A stretch of DNA of 64,000 bases, taken from Candidatus Lightella neohaematopini. Lineage in GTDB: Bacteria; Pseudomonadota; Gammaproteobacteria; Enterobacterales; Enterobacteriaceae. A program made the translations under genes and the position numbers. The notes beneath the pieces were generated by a model that saw only the letters and a list, made by a program, of their open reading frames with translations, was not told the origin of the DNA and searched no databases. This document shows positions 31,378 to 41,633 of the stretch, piece by piece; the first letter of the stretch is position 1, and the number at the start of each line of letters is the position of its first letter. The DNA lies in assembly GCA_025728315.1 (NCBI GenBank), contig JAOBJW010000001.1:62001-126000 (forward strand). The letters run 5' to 3'.

Positions 31378-32169
31378 TTAAATATTAATTTTATTTGTTA
31401 AATAATAATATTGATCAATAGTTATTTCATCAGCTCTTAATGAGGGATTGATATTGTATTTTACTAAATCTTTTGCAGAAAATAATTTTTTTAAACTATT
31501 TCTAATTTTTTTACGTCTTTGATTAAAAGCTAGATTTAGAATTAATATTAGTTTATCTAAGTTAATATTTACTTTATAAGTACGAGGTATAAATTTAATT
31601 ACTGTTGAATAAACTTTTGGTATTGGATAAAATGATGTTGGAGATACAGTAATTAATGGTATTATATTATAATAATATTGCATAATAATACTTAATTTAC
31701 CATATTCTTTACTGTGTGGTGTAGCAATAATTCTATCAGCTAATTCTTTTTGTAGCATAAAATGCATATCATGGATTACACTAACATATTTTAATATGTG
31801 GAAAATAATAGATATACAATTATTATATGGTAAATTACCAAATAATCTTAATTTTTGATTAGTTTGCCTGCTTAATATAAAAAAGTTAGTATTAATAACA
31901 TTTTGACATATAATATTAATATTATTATGACTAAGTTTATTTGTTAATTTTGTAGCTAAATCTATATCTATTTCAATTAAAAATAGATATTTTACTAAGT
32001 TTACTAACTTTTTTGTTATAGCTCCAGTTCCTGGACCAATTTCTACAATTGTTTGATTAGTTTTTGGGCATATTAAATTAATAATATCTTTTATAACATT
32101 AACATCCTTTAGAAATACTTGACCAAATTTTCTTTTAAAATTTTTTTTATATAAATTATTATAATTCAT
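31378..32169 (-). CDS. rsmA: 16S rRNA dimethyladenosine transferase (KsgA)
   Basis: RsmA dimethylates A1518 and A1519 of 16S rRNA. The 263-residue protein (E. coli 273) has KRKFGQVFLKD, the SAM loop VEIGPGTGAIT, the catalytic FGNLPYN and the C-terminal FNQRRKKIRNSLKKLF. It overlaps the end of pdxA by 11 bases, so it is probably translationally coupled to it. Confidence 0.96.
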   Translation of the reverse strand: MNYNNLYKKNFKRKFGQVFLKDVNVIKDIINLICPKTNQTIVEIGPGTGAITKKLVNLVKYLFLIEIDIDLATKLTNKLSHNNINIICQNVINTNFFILSRQTNQKLRLFGNLPYNNCISIIFHILKYVSVIHDMHFMLQKELADRIIATPHSKEYGKLSIIMQYYYNIIPLITVSPTSFYPIPKVYSTVIKFIPRTYKVNINLDKLILILNLAFNQRRKKIRNSLKKLFSAKDLVKYNINPSLRADEITIDQYYYLTNKINI

Positions 32170-33154
32170 AATTATATTTTAATTTCATTACACTAATAGT
32201 AGTATGTAATACATTTTTTATATTATTTATATTAACTTTATTAGATCCAGCTATTTCTAAAGCAGTACCATGACATACTGAAGTTCTAATAAAAGGTAAT
32301 CCTAAAGTAATATTTACCATTTTATCAAAATAACAATATTTTATTAATGGAAGTAACTGATCATGATACATAGTTAATATAACATCAGCATGATTTAGAT
32401 ATTTACTTTGAAAAATTGTATCCGCTGGTAATGGTCCATGAATATTATAATTATTTTTTTTTAAGGAATTAATTAACGGAGTAATAATATTAACTTCTTC
32501 AGTTCCTAGAAATCCATTTTCTCCAGCATGTGGATTTAAACCACAAACATAAATACATGGATTAGAAATTTTATGATCATATTTCAAATAATTATATAGT
32601 ATCATAATACTATTATATAGTAATTTTTTAGTAATTAATTTTGGTACATAACTTAATGGTAGATGAGTTGTAGCTAAAGCAACACGTATATTTTGATACA
32701 TAAACATCATTAAAACTGGTTTTTTACATAGTTTTGATAAAAATTCGGTATGACCAGTAAAATTAATTCCACTATCGTTAATGATTGCTTTATTTATTGG
32801 TCCTGTAATAAGAGCTGAAAAATTATTTAATAAACAAAAATTACATGCTTCTTTTAAAGAATTAATAGTATATTTACTATTATCTACATCTAGTTTACCA
32901 GTAATTACTTTATTTTTAGTATATACTGGTAATACTAAAATTTCACCTGTAGATCTATGCTTTCTTTTTATATCAGGTGAATAATTATATATTTTTAATG
33001 GTAATGACAATTCTTTTGATCTACTAATTAACAAATCAGGATCAGCGCAAGTAACAATATTTACTGGCCATATATATTGTGCTAAATGAATAATTAAATC
33101 TGGTCCAACTCCTGAAGGTTCACCTGTAGTAATAACAATATTATAATTATTCAT
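32159..33154 (-). CDS. pdxA: 4-hydroxythreonine-4-phosphate dehydrogenase
   Basis: PdxA catalyses an oxidative step in pyridoxal phosphate (vitamin B6) synthesis. The 331-residue protein is the same length as in E. coli (329). Motifs include TTGEPSGVGPDL, ALITGPINKAII, the zinc and substrate residues in GHTEFLSKLC, CGLNPHAGENG and MYHDQLLPL. It overlaps surA by 8 bases upstream and rsmA downstream. It suggests B6 synthesis is retained. Confidence 0.96.
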   Translation of the reverse strand: MNNYNIVITTGEPSGVGPDLIIHLAQYIWPVNIVTCADPDLLISRSKELSLPLKIYNYSPDIKRKHRSTGEILVLPVYTKNKVITGKLDVDNSKYTINSLKEACNFCLLNNFSALITGPINKAIINDSGINFTGHTEFLSKLCKKPVLMMFMYQNIRVALATTHLPLSYVPKLITKKLLYNSIMILYNYLKYDHKISNPCIYVCGLNPHAGENGFLGTEEVNIITPLINSLKKNNYNIHGPLPADTIFQSKYLNHADVILTMYHDQLLPLIKYCYFDKMVNITLGLPFIRTSVCHGTALEIAGSNKVNINNIKNVLHTTISVMKLKYNYEL

Positions 33155-34400
33155 ATTTATTTATATCAGGATTAATATAAGATTGATGATACCATTTATT
33201 AATAATAATTTTTATTACCTCTGAAAAATAACGTTTTAAAATTATTAAATAACTATATTTTTTTAAATAATTACTATGTATATTATAAATATTTAATAAT
33301 TGTATAATATACCAATTACCCCCTATTTTAATAGGATTACTAATGTTGTTAATATCCATATTTAAAATTATTTTTTTTATTATTGGATGTATACAATTAA
33401 TATTGCTAAACCATATACCGGTATCATAAAAATTATTATTACCTAAAATTAATTTATTAATAATATCATTAAAATTAATAGTTTTATTTAAAATTTGTTT
33501 TTTAATTTTATTAAAATCATGTATTAATAAATTATTATTAAAATATTTTTGGTTAATTATAATATATCTTATAACATATATTTTATTATTTATAGTATAT
33601 CTATTTAGTTTATAAATATTATTTACTTTAAGAAAGTATATACTTTTTTTTGTACAAATTGGACCAATTAATATATTTTTATAAATCTTTTTTATATGTT
33701 TTTTTATTAAAAATGGTATATTATTTATCAACTGCCAATTATTATTACTATACTTTTTTATACTAATTAATCTTTTATTTATTAAATATTTTAACTTATT
33801 TAAGTTTAAACAGTTATTACTATAATCAATAGAATCATTAATTATTTTTATTATTTTTATTTTATTATTAAGCGTATGCTTTAATACATTAATTATGAAA
33901 TAACTTACCTTAACTTTAGTTTTATAAAAGTGTTTATTTATTATTTGTTGTGATAAAATATTAATTTCTTGTGTTGGAATTATTACATTTTGTACAATAT
34001 AGTTATTTATTTGTTTATTTAATATTATTTGATAAATTTTATTTTTAATAAAATTAAATTTCATTCTTGGTGTAAAAAAATTTATATTATTTATATTTTT
34101 ATCCTCAAGAATATTTTTTACTATATTTTCTATTTGTTTACTACTAATAATATTTTCAGAAAAAATTATATTATTAATTATTAACATATACATAATTCTA
34201 TAGTATAGGATATAATAATCGTAATTATTATAGAATATATATTTATTATTTTTTAATGCATATTTTAATTCATTATTAATATCACTATTTAAAATTAAAT
34301 TACTATTTACAATAGTATTTATTCCATCTAACATAATTGGTGCAGAATATATGTAACCAGTCAATATTAAACTTATAAATATACTAATTAATAAGTACAT
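33147..34400 (-). CDS. surA: Periplasmic chaperone/peptidyl-prolyl isomerase SurA (diverged)
   Basis: SurA escorts unfolded outer-membrane proteins, including LptD, through the periplasm. The 417-residue protein (E. coli 428) starts with a signal-like hydrophobic stretch and then the SurA start pattern, with LDGINTIVNSNLILNSDINNEL matching 'VDKVAAVVNNGVVLESDV'. The parvulin domains are strongly eroded: VSYFIINVL replaces the usual LSHILI, and the second keeps DTGIWFSNIN, NPIKIGGNWYIIQLL. The C-terminal chaperone helix YFSEVIKIIINKWYHQSYI is recognisable. Identity rests on position between lptD and pdxA as well as sequence. Confidence 0.88.
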   Translation of the reverse strand: MYLLISIFISLILTGYIYSAPIMLDGINTIVNSNLILNSDINNELKYALKNNKYIFYNNYDYYILYYRIMYMLIINNIIFSENIISSKQIENIVKNILEDKNINNINFFTPRMKFNFIKNKIYQIILNKQINNYIVQNVIIPTQEINILSQQIINKHFYKTKVKVSYFIINVLKHTLNNKIKIIKIINDSIDYSNNCLNLNKLKYLINKRLISIKKYSNNNWQLINNIPFLIKKHIKKIYKNILIGPICTKKSIYFLKVNNIYKLNRYTINNKIYVIRYIIINQKYFNNNLLIHDFNKIKKQILNKTINFNDIINKLILGNNNFYDTGIWFSNINCIHPIIKKIILNMDINNISNPIKIGGNWYIIQLLNIYNIHSNYLKKYSYLIILKRYFSEVIKIIINKWYHQSYINPDINKYE

Positions 34401-34423
34401 AACTTTTATTAATTTATTATAGA

Positions 34424-36511
34424 TTAATTACTAATATTAATATTAAAAGAAAAATGATTGTTATTTTTTTTAATTAAATTATTAGATATCTTATTACATG
34501 TTAACTTATATTCATATTTAATAATAAAATTAAAATGACAATTTTCGTATTTTACATTAAAAAATTGACTATCTATATTATTATTTTTTATATCAAAATT
34601 ATTTTGACTATTAACAGTCCAATTTTTATTAATAATCCAATCAAAATTTATTCCAATTTGATTTTTAAAAAAAGGAAATAATTTATTTAAATTTAAATGT
34701 TTTAAATTTAGATAGTAATAGTTTATAGTTAAAAATCTTTTATTCGCGAATTTATACCTAATCTTTGTATTATTAAATACAATATTATTTATACTTTTAA
34801 TAAATTCTGTACTGCTATTAACAAAAAATTTATTTTTAAAATTTGTGATATTTTGATTAAACCAGATATTATTTATTGTTTTACTGTATTTATCATGATT
34901 AAATAATATATAATGTATTTTACCTAATGAAAAATATAATTTTTCTATATTATTATTAAAAATAAATGTCTTAAATCCCTCAAAAAGGTAATGATTAGAG
35001 AATTTATTTTTGTCAATATTATTATAATAAATAAAATTTTTTTTATAAAAATTATCAAAATTAAAATTATTATTTAATACATTATATTGATATTCTATAG
35101 TTGGTTTAATAAGTTGTCTATAATGATTATTAATAAATAACTTTATTATCATGTGCCAATTAATATTTATTTCTGGTGTTACATGTATGTAATTATTATT
35201 AAGTAAATTATTAATTTTATTATAAATATTTAGATCAATATTTTTATTCTTATATATAGTATTTAAATTAAATAATAAATTTATTACTCCTAGTTTAGTA
35301 GGAATTAAATAATTTAATTTAGGAATAATATAAAAATATTTTAATATATTATTATTAATATTATATCTAGTAAATTGTCCTAGTACAACAAAATCAATTA
35401 ACTTATTGTATAGATTTTTGTAGTAATAAAAATCAAAGAATGAATTAATATTATAATTATTATTTTTTATTAAAAACTTTTCATATAAAATATTACTATT
35501 AATATTTTTGTTATTTACTAATAAACAATATCTCCTAATTATTTTATTATTAAAATAATTATCAATATTTAATGATTTTATAAGATCATAATTATTAGAT
35601 TTATTATAGATAATATCTAATTGATAATCATTTTTTTTTAGTGTGTTGAACCAATATAATAACCATAAATTACTATTTACTTTTTCTTGATTAGGAACAA
35701 AAGAAAGTTCTAATGATCCATGGTAATTTTTATATAAATAATTAAATTTATTTTTTAAACTAAAAATATTTTGTTTTATACTAGGAACAATAATTATTTC
35801 ATAAGAATGAAGATTACTTAGTAATCTATAAGGAATATTTAACTTTATTCCTTTATTATCATAACTAAAATTTGGTAGTAATATACCAAAATATGACAAT
35901 TTATTATTATAAGTAAATGATAAATATGGACTATAAAATATAGGTATACTATTTAACTTAAATTTAGCATGCCAAATTTTAATAATTTTATCGTAAGAAT
36001 TGTAAATTATTTTTGATCCATAAATAATAATATTGTTATTACGATTTATTGAACATAAATATAATTTTCCATTAATTACGAATATACTATCAATATTATA
36101 TACTGTATCATACGAATTATAATTTTTTTTAATTTTTATTATGTTATAACGACTATTAATATGGATATTATAAACACTAAAATACAGTTTTATTTTATTT
36201 CCAATAATTTTATTTATTTTATTAAAAAATATAACATGTCCAATAGCTGTTACTTTTATTAAAAAGTTTTCATTATTTTTTAATGTTATATACTCTAAAA
36301 TTATTTTATCCGAATAAATGGTGTTATTATCTTTTTGTAAGAATACATGTCCTAACAAGATTATTAATTTATTATGATAAATATTAATTATATCAGAATA
36401 AATATTAATAGATTTATTATTATAAATTTTTGCTTTTATACATAATGTATATGAAAATATAAAATATGTTATAAGTAATACTTTTAATATATAAAATAAA
36501 GTATTTTTCAT
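34424..36511 (-). CDS. lptD: LPS-assembly outer-membrane protein LptD (reduced)
   Basis: LptD inserts lipopolysaccharide into the outer leaflet of the outer membrane with LptE. The 695-residue protein is shorter than in E. coli (784). It has an N-terminal signal segment, the OstA-like beta-jellyroll (about residues 35-150: GHVFLQKDNNTIYSDKIILEY), the conserved FYSPYLSF and LLPNFSYDNKGIKLNIPY, then a highly diverged beta-barrel rich in Asn and Lys. C153 (in YLCSINR) matches E. coli C173. The C-terminal cysteine pair has become NCH, so only one of two adjacent cysteines remains. It heads the surA-pdxA-rsmA-apaH operon. Confidence 0.92.
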   Translation of the reverse strand: MKNTLFYILKVLLITYFIFSYTLCIKAKIYNNKSINIYSDIINIYHNKLIILLGHVFLQKDNNTIYSDKIILEYITLKNNENFLIKVTAIGHVIFFNKINKIIGNKIKLYFSVYNIHINSRYNIIKIKKNYNSYDTVYNIDSIFVINGKLYLCSINRNNNIIIYGSKIIYNSYDKIIKIWHAKFKLNSIPIFYSPYLSFTYNNKLSYFGILLPNFSYDNKGIKLNIPYRLLSNLHSYEIIIVPSIKQNIFSLKNKFNYLYKNYHGSLELSFVPNQEKVNSNLWLLYWFNTLKKNDYQLDIIYNKSNNYDLIKSLNIDNYFNNKIIRRYCLLVNNKNINSNILYEKFLIKNNNYNINSFFDFYYYKNLYNKLIDFVVLGQFTRYNINNNILKYFYIIPKLNYLIPTKLGVINLLFNLNTIYKNKNIDLNIYNKINNLLNNNYIHVTPEININWHMIIKLFINNHYRQLIKPTIEYQYNVLNNNFNFDNFYKKNFIYYNNIDKNKFSNHYLFEGFKTFIFNNNIEKLYFSLGKIHYILFNHDKYSKTINNIWFNQNITNFKNKFFVNSSTEFIKSINNIVFNNTKIRYKFANKRFLTINYYYLNLKHLNLNKLFPFFKNQIGINFDWIINKNWTVNSQNNFDIKNNNIDSQFFNVKYENCHFNFIIKYEYKLTCNKISNNLIKKNNNHFSFNINISN

Positions 36512-36636
36512 AAAATGAAGTTAATTATTTATTTTAGTGTTAAATTTTCTAATGTAGAATAGAACAAATTAAACTTTTTTAAAATAAAATATTATATTAA
36601 TTCAATAATATTTTTTATAGAATATGTAATTATATT

Positions 36637-37581
36637 ATGATTAATAATTGTCAACATAATACAGTATTATTACATGAAGCTGTTAATAGTTTACGTATAA
36701 AACCTAATGGTATATATATAGATGCTACCTTTGGTTCCGGAGGACATGCTAAGTTAATATTATCTAAACTAGATAAACATGGTAGATTGATAGTAATGGA
36801 TCGTGATCCATTAGCTATAAAAATTGCTCACAATATTTTAGATAACAGATGTTATATTATTTATGATAATTTTTCTAATATGATAAAATATGTAAAACAA
36901 TTAAATTTATTAGGGCATATTGATGGAGTATTATTAGATTTAGGTATATCATCAATACAATTAAATGATTCTAATAGAGGTTTTTCTTATATGAAAAATG
37001 GACCATTAGATATGCGTATGAATAATAAAGTAGGTTATACTGCTGGATATTGGTTAAGTCATGCTCAGTATAATGATATTTATTCAGTATTATATAATTT
37101 AGGTGAAGAGTATTATGCAAAATATATAAGTAAAAATATATGTAGATTTAAAAAGTATAACAATATAATAAATACTATAGATTTATCAAAAATTATTACT
37201 AGAAGTTATAAAAGTATTAATAAACGTAGTAAAAAACATCCAGCAACTAAAAGTTTTCGTGCAATTCGTATGTTTATTAATCAAGAATTAGAAGAAATTA
37301 AATTATTATTAAATTATATATCTTATATATTATCATTTAAAGGTATTTTATCTATTATTAGTTTTCATTCGTTAGAAGATAGAATAATAAAAAACTTTAT
37401 GTCACCAATTGCTACTATTAATAGTACAAATTCATTTAGTATAGATCAACGATCTATCTTAAAAATTAATAAGAATAAAAAATTTAAATTTTTAAAGAAA
37501 ATTAAGCCATCACTAAATGAAATAAGTAATAATAGACGATCACGTAGTGCTATTTTACGTATTGCTCAAAAAATACATTAA
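36637..37581 (+). CDS. rsmH: 16S rRNA (cytosine-1402-N4)-methyltransferase
   Basis: RsmH (MraW) methylates C1402 of 16S rRNA and is usually the second gene of the division/murein cluster. The 314-residue protein (E. coli 313) has VLLHEAVNSL, DATFGSGGHAKLIL for SAM, LLDLGISSIQLND, RGFSYMKNGPLDMRM and ISFHSLEDRI. mraZ is absent upstream, and ftsL and ftsI are absent downstream; murE follows after 101 bases. Confidence 0.97.
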   Translation: MINNCQHNTVLLHEAVNSLRIKPNGIYIDATFGSGGHAKLILSKLDKHGRLIVMDRDPLAIKIAHNILDNRCYIIYDNFSNMIKYVKQLNLLGHIDGVLLDLGISSIQLNDSNRGFSYMKNGPLDMRMNNKVGYTAGYWLSHAQYNDIYSVLYNLGEEYYAKYISKNICRFKKYNNIINTIDLSKIITRSYKSINKRSKKHPATKSFRAIRMFINQELEEIKLLLNYISYILSFKGILSIISFHSLEDRIIKNFMSPIATINSTNSFSIDQRSILKINKNKKFKFLKKIKPSLNEISNNRRSRSAILRIAQKIH

Positions 37582-37682
37582 TTTAATTAAATAACACATA
37601 AAATATAAAATAAATATTATTTAGTACAGATGTAGTTGTGTATTTTATACTAAAATTTATTTAAAATTATAAGTACTATAAA

Positions 37683-39191
37683 ATGAATTGTAGTTTATAT
37701 AGTTTAATTTCTCCGTGGATTGAAGATATTATTATATTAAATAATAATTATGATTTATCTAAATATAATATTACTGATATTGTACTACATAGTGATTTAG
37801 TAATTAATGGTAGTTTATTTATCGCTGTTAGTGGTCATAATACTCATGGTTTTGATTATGTTACAATTGCTATTAAAAACGGAGCACAAGCAATAATTGT
37901 TGAGTTTAATAGTAATTATATTGATAATTTAAAATATTATACTAATATTCCAATTATTTTATTTAAAAATTTAAAGTTAAGATTATCAGCATTAGCTGGA
38001 AGATTTTTTAATCATCCGTCGAAGAAAATTAAATTAGTTGGTGTTACTGGTACTAATGGTAAAACTACTATTACTAATTTAGTATCACAATGGGTATACT
38101 TATTAGGAGAAAATAGTGCAGTTATGAGTACTATTGGTAATGGTATAATTAAAGATAATTATCTATCACCAACATATAATACCACAATATCACCAATAGA
38201 TATTCAAAGACAATTGTTAAGTTTTGTTTTAAATAGAGTAAAATTTGTAACACTAGAAGTTTCTTCTCACGGAATTACACAAAATAGAATAGATGCTTTA
38301 CATTTTAATGCTGCGATATTTAGTAATATTAGTCATGATCATTTAGATTATCATGGTAATATGAAGCAGTATATTCTTAGTAAATGGCAATTATTTAGTA
38401 AATTTAATATACATCATAATATTATAAATATTGATGATTCTATTGGAGCAATTTGGGCAAGAAAAATATCTAATGTTTCGGTGGTATCAATAAATAAAAA
38501 ATTATCTGATTATTATGGTAATTATTGGTTATATGCTAGTAGTATATTATATACTATTAGTAATACTAATATTAAATTTTGTTCTTTTTGGGGTAATGGT
38601 AATATTACCACTAAATTAGTTGGTGAGTTCAATGTTATAAATGTATTATTAGCATTAATTACTTTATTATCATTAAATTATCCATTATCAGAATTAATAA
38701 ATACAGCTAAATATTTAAAGCCAATAGTTGGTAGAATGGAAATTATAAATTTAGTAAATTATCCAATAATAATTATTGATTATGCTCATAATCCTGAAGC
38801 ACTTAAAAAACTATTATTAATTAGTAGAAGTTATTGTAGTAATAAATTATGGTGTGTATTTGGTTGTGGTGGTGAAAGAGATAAACAAAAAAGAGCAATA
38901 ATGGGTTATATTGCTAATAATTATGCTGATGTAAGTATTATTACTAGCGATAATCCACGTAATGAATCATTATTATCAATAATTAATGATATAAAATCTG
39001 GTATGAATATTAAAAAAACAACTAAAATTATTTTTGATCGTAGTCAAGCAATTAATTATGCTATAAATAATGCTAATAAGAAAGATGTGATAGTTATTGC
39101 TGGCAAAGGTCACGAAAATTATCAAATTATTAAAAATAATTATTTTTATTATTCTGATAAACTTGTAGTTAATAATTTATTAAAAATATAA
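37683..39191 (+). CDS. murE: UDP-MurNAc-L-Ala-D-Glu:meso-DAP ligase
   Basis: MurE adds meso-diaminopimelate to the murein precursor. The 502-residue protein (E. coli 495) has the ATP loop GVTGTNGKTTIT and LEVSSHGI. TSDNPRNES contains the DNPR motif that marks DAP-specific (not lysine-specific) enzymes. IVIAGKGHENYQI lies near the C-terminus. The DAP requirement explains why aspartokinase and dapB persist nearby. murF starts 1 base after the stop. Confidence 0.97.
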   Translation: MNCSLYSLISPWIEDIIILNNNYDLSKYNITDIVLHSDLVINGSLFIAVSGHNTHGFDYVTIAIKNGAQAIIVEFNSNYIDNLKYYTNIPIILFKNLKLRLSALAGRFFNHPSKKIKLVGVTGTNGKTTITNLVSQWVYLLGENSAVMSTIGNGIIKDNYLSPTYNTTISPIDIQRQLLSFVLNRVKFVTLEVSSHGITQNRIDALHFNAAIFSNISHDHLDYHGNMKQYILSKWQLFSKFNIHHNIINIDDSIGAIWARKISNVSVVSINKKLSDYYGNYWLYASSILYTISNTNIKFCSFWGNGNITTKLVGEFNVINVLLALITLLSLNYPLSELINTAKYLKPIVGRMEIINLVNYPIIIIDYAHNPEALKKLLLISRSYCSNKLWCVFGCGGERDKQKRAIMGYIANNYADVSIITSDNPRNESLLSIINDIKSGMNIKKTTKIIFDRSQAINYAINNANKKDVIVIAGKGHENYQIIKNNYFYYSDKLVVNNLLKI

Positions 39192-39192
39192 A

Positions 39193-40563
39193 ATGTTACC
39201 AATTACTTTATCCAAAATTGCATCAATAATTAATGCTAAATTAATTAATAATATTAATAATGATGTAATACTTACAATTAGTCTTGACTCAAGAAAAATT
39301 ACAAAAAATAAAAAATGTTTATTTATTGCTTTAAGAGGTAAAAATTTTGATTCTCATAATTTTATATTAGAAGCAATTCATAATGGTGTAATAGCCATTT
39401 TAGTTTGTTATGAATGTAAAATTAATATTCCTCAATTAATAGTTTCTAATACTAAAACAGCGTTAGGAAAATTAAGTTTATGGGTTAGACAACAATATTC
39501 AGTAAAAGCATTAACTATTACTGGTTCTTCTGGTAAAACATCAGTAAAAGAAATTACTACTAGTATTTTAAAACAATGTGGTCATGTATTATGTAATTTT
39601 GGTAATCAAAATAACGACATTGGAGTACCAATAACTTTATTAAAATTAACTTCAAAACATGATTTTATTGTTATTGAATTAGGTGCTAATAAATTTCATG
39701 ATATTATGTGGACTAATAGTTTAGTAAAACCAGAAATAGTACTAATTAATAATATTTCTTTTGCTCATTTAGAAGGATTTAAGGATATTTATGGAGTATC
39801 AAAAGCTAAAAGTGAGATATTTTTAGAAAAATCGATATGTCATTGCGTTATTAATCTTGATAGTAACGATATTCCAAATTGGAAAATATTTTTCTATAAT
39901 AAGAAAATTTGGTATTTTTCTTTATACAAAAATAATTTAGCACATTTTTTTATTGTTAATATAGTTAACATTAATAATAATATTAATTATTATTTACATA
40001 CACCAATTGGTAAATGTAAACTAACTATACCATTGTTTGGTATATATAATATTTCTAATATTATAGCGGCTAGCGCCTTAGCTATTTTAGCTGGTGCGCC
40101 ATTATCAGCAGTAACTCAGGGCATATCACAATTATTACCAATTAGAAGTAGATTATATCCTATTGTTTTAAGTAAAAATAAATTATTAATTGATGATAGT
40201 TATAATGCTAATGTTAGTTCTACAATACTAGCTGCTAATACTTTATCTAAATTTAATGGTTATAAAATTATGATTATTAGTGATATATTAGAATTAGGAA
40301 GCAAAAGCATATTATATCATAATTTTATTGGTAAAATAATAAAAAATTTTCGAATTAATGAGATTCTAACAATAGGTAAACTAAGTTATTTTTTAGGTAA
40401 AAACATTAATCATAATAAACATTTCTTTGATTTAATCAATTTAATTAAATATATAAAGAAACTAATACTATATTATAATAATATCACTATATTAGTTAAA
40501 GGATCACATAATACTTTAGCTAATTATATAGTAAATATACTTATTAATAATATATTATGTTAA
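39193..40563 (+). CDS. murF: UDP-MurNAc-tripeptide:D-alanyl-D-alanine ligase
   Basis: MurF adds D-Ala-D-Ala to complete the pentapeptide. The 456-residue protein (E. coli 452) has LDSRKI at the N-terminus, the ATP loop ITGSSGKTSVKEI, NFGNQNNDIGVPITLL and ELGANKFHDI, and DDSYNANVSS in the C-terminal domain. Its substrate needs a Ddl ligase; ddlB is missing from this cluster. It overlaps mraY by 7 bases. Confidence 0.97.
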   Translation: MLPITLSKIASIINAKLINNINNDVILTISLDSRKITKNKKCLFIALRGKNFDSHNFILEAIHNGVIAILVCYECKINIPQLIVSNTKTALGKLSLWVRQQYSVKALTITGSSGKTSVKEITTSILKQCGHVLCNFGNQNNDIGVPITLLKLTSKHDFIVIELGANKFHDIMWTNSLVKPEIVLINNISFAHLEGFKDIYGVSKAKSEIFLEKSICHCVINLDSNDIPNWKIFFYNKKIWYFSLYKNNLAHFFIVNIVNINNNINYYLHTPIGKCKLTIPLFGIYNISNIIAASALAILAGAPLSAVTQGISQLLPIRSRLYPIVLSKNKLLIDDSYNANVSSTILAANTLSKFNGYKIMIISDILELGSKSILYHNFIGKIIKNFRINEILTIGKLSYFLGKNINHNKHFFDLINLIKYIKKLILYYNNITILVKGSHNTLANYIVNILINNILC

Positions 40564-41633
40564 TAAAATTAATTAATTATTATTGTTATCATATTAATAC
40601 ACTAAATATATATGTATTATGTATTATTTTATTAATTACATTTAGTATTACTGTACTTATTGGATACTTAATTTTTCCTATTTTAGTTAACTTAAAATGT
40701 AAACAAATAGGAAGATATTGCTATCCTAAATCTCATGAAAAAAAAAATAATACTCCAACCATGGGTGGTATTATTATAAATACAACAATTGTATTATCCA
40801 TATTTTTGTGGACAGATTATAATAATGTATTTATACAATACATAATATTTTTACTTGTTGGTTACAGTATTATAGGATTTATAGATGATTATTATAAAAT
40901 TCGTTATAATAATACACAAGGATTGAGTGCTATAAAAAAATATTTGTGGCAATCAATATTATCAGTAATAGTTATTATTTGTATTTTAATTAATAATATT
41001 ATAAGTTATAAATTATTAATTATTATTCCTTTTATTGGATACATTAAAGTTTGTTCTTGGTTAATATTTGTAACATTATCTTATTTAATAATAGTTGGAA
41101 CAAGTAATGCTGTTAATCTTACTGATGGATTAGATGGATTAGCAATCGTACCAATAATATTTACTAGTACTGGATTATTAATTTTATCATTCATTACTAG
41201 TAATATAAAATTAAGTAAATATTTTAATATTAGTTACATTAATTTATCTAGTGAGTTAGTAGTGTTATGCATAATAATAATTGGAACTAGTTTAGGATTT
41301 TTATGGTTTAATTGTTATCCTGCAAAGTTATTTATGGGTGATGTTGGATCTTTACCATTAGGTGGTATTATAGGATTAATATCTATATTAATACATCAAG
41401 AAAGTTTATTATTAATTATGGGTGGATTTTTTTTTGTAGAAACTATATCAGTTGTAATACAAGTTGTCTTTTTTAAGATAATTGGAAAAAGGATTTTTCT
41501 TATGGCACCAATTCATCATCATTTTGAATTAAAAGGTCATAAAGAACAATTAATTGTGGTGCGTGTATGGATAATTTGCTTCATACTATTAATATTATCT
41601 TTAATGCAATTAAAATACTATAATAATGATTAA
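40557..41633 (+). CDS. mraY: Phospho-MurNAc-pentapeptide translocase
   Basis: MraY joins the pentapeptide precursor to undecaprenyl phosphate, forming lipid I. The 358-residue, multi-helix membrane protein (E. coli 360) keeps TPTMGGIIINTT, FIDDYYKIRY, the metal site NLTDGLDGLA, GDVGSLPLGG and the APIHHHFELKG loop. It overlaps both murF (7 bases) and murD (8 bases). Confidence 0.97.
   Translation: MLIKLINYYCYHINTLNIYVLCIILLITFSITVLIGYLIFPILVNLKCKQIGRYCYPKSHEKKNNTPTMGGIIINTTIVLSIFLWTDYNNVFIQYIIFLLVGYSIIGFIDDYYKIRYNNTQGLSAIKKYLWQSILSVIVIICILINNIISYKLLIIIPFIGYIKVCSWLIFVTLSYLIIVGTSNAVNLTDGLDGLAIVPIIFTSTGLLILSFITSNIKLSKYFNISYINLSSELVVLCIIIIGTSLGFLWFNCYPAKLFMGDVGSLPLGGIIGLISILIHQESLLLIMGGFFFVETISVVIQVVFFKIIGKRIFLMAPIHHHFELKGHKEQLIVVRVWIICFILLILSLMQLKYYNND

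Noticed and set aside
32781..32984. 67-residue plus-strand frame inside pdxA
   Set aside because: Antisense to a well-conserved enzyme; no support.
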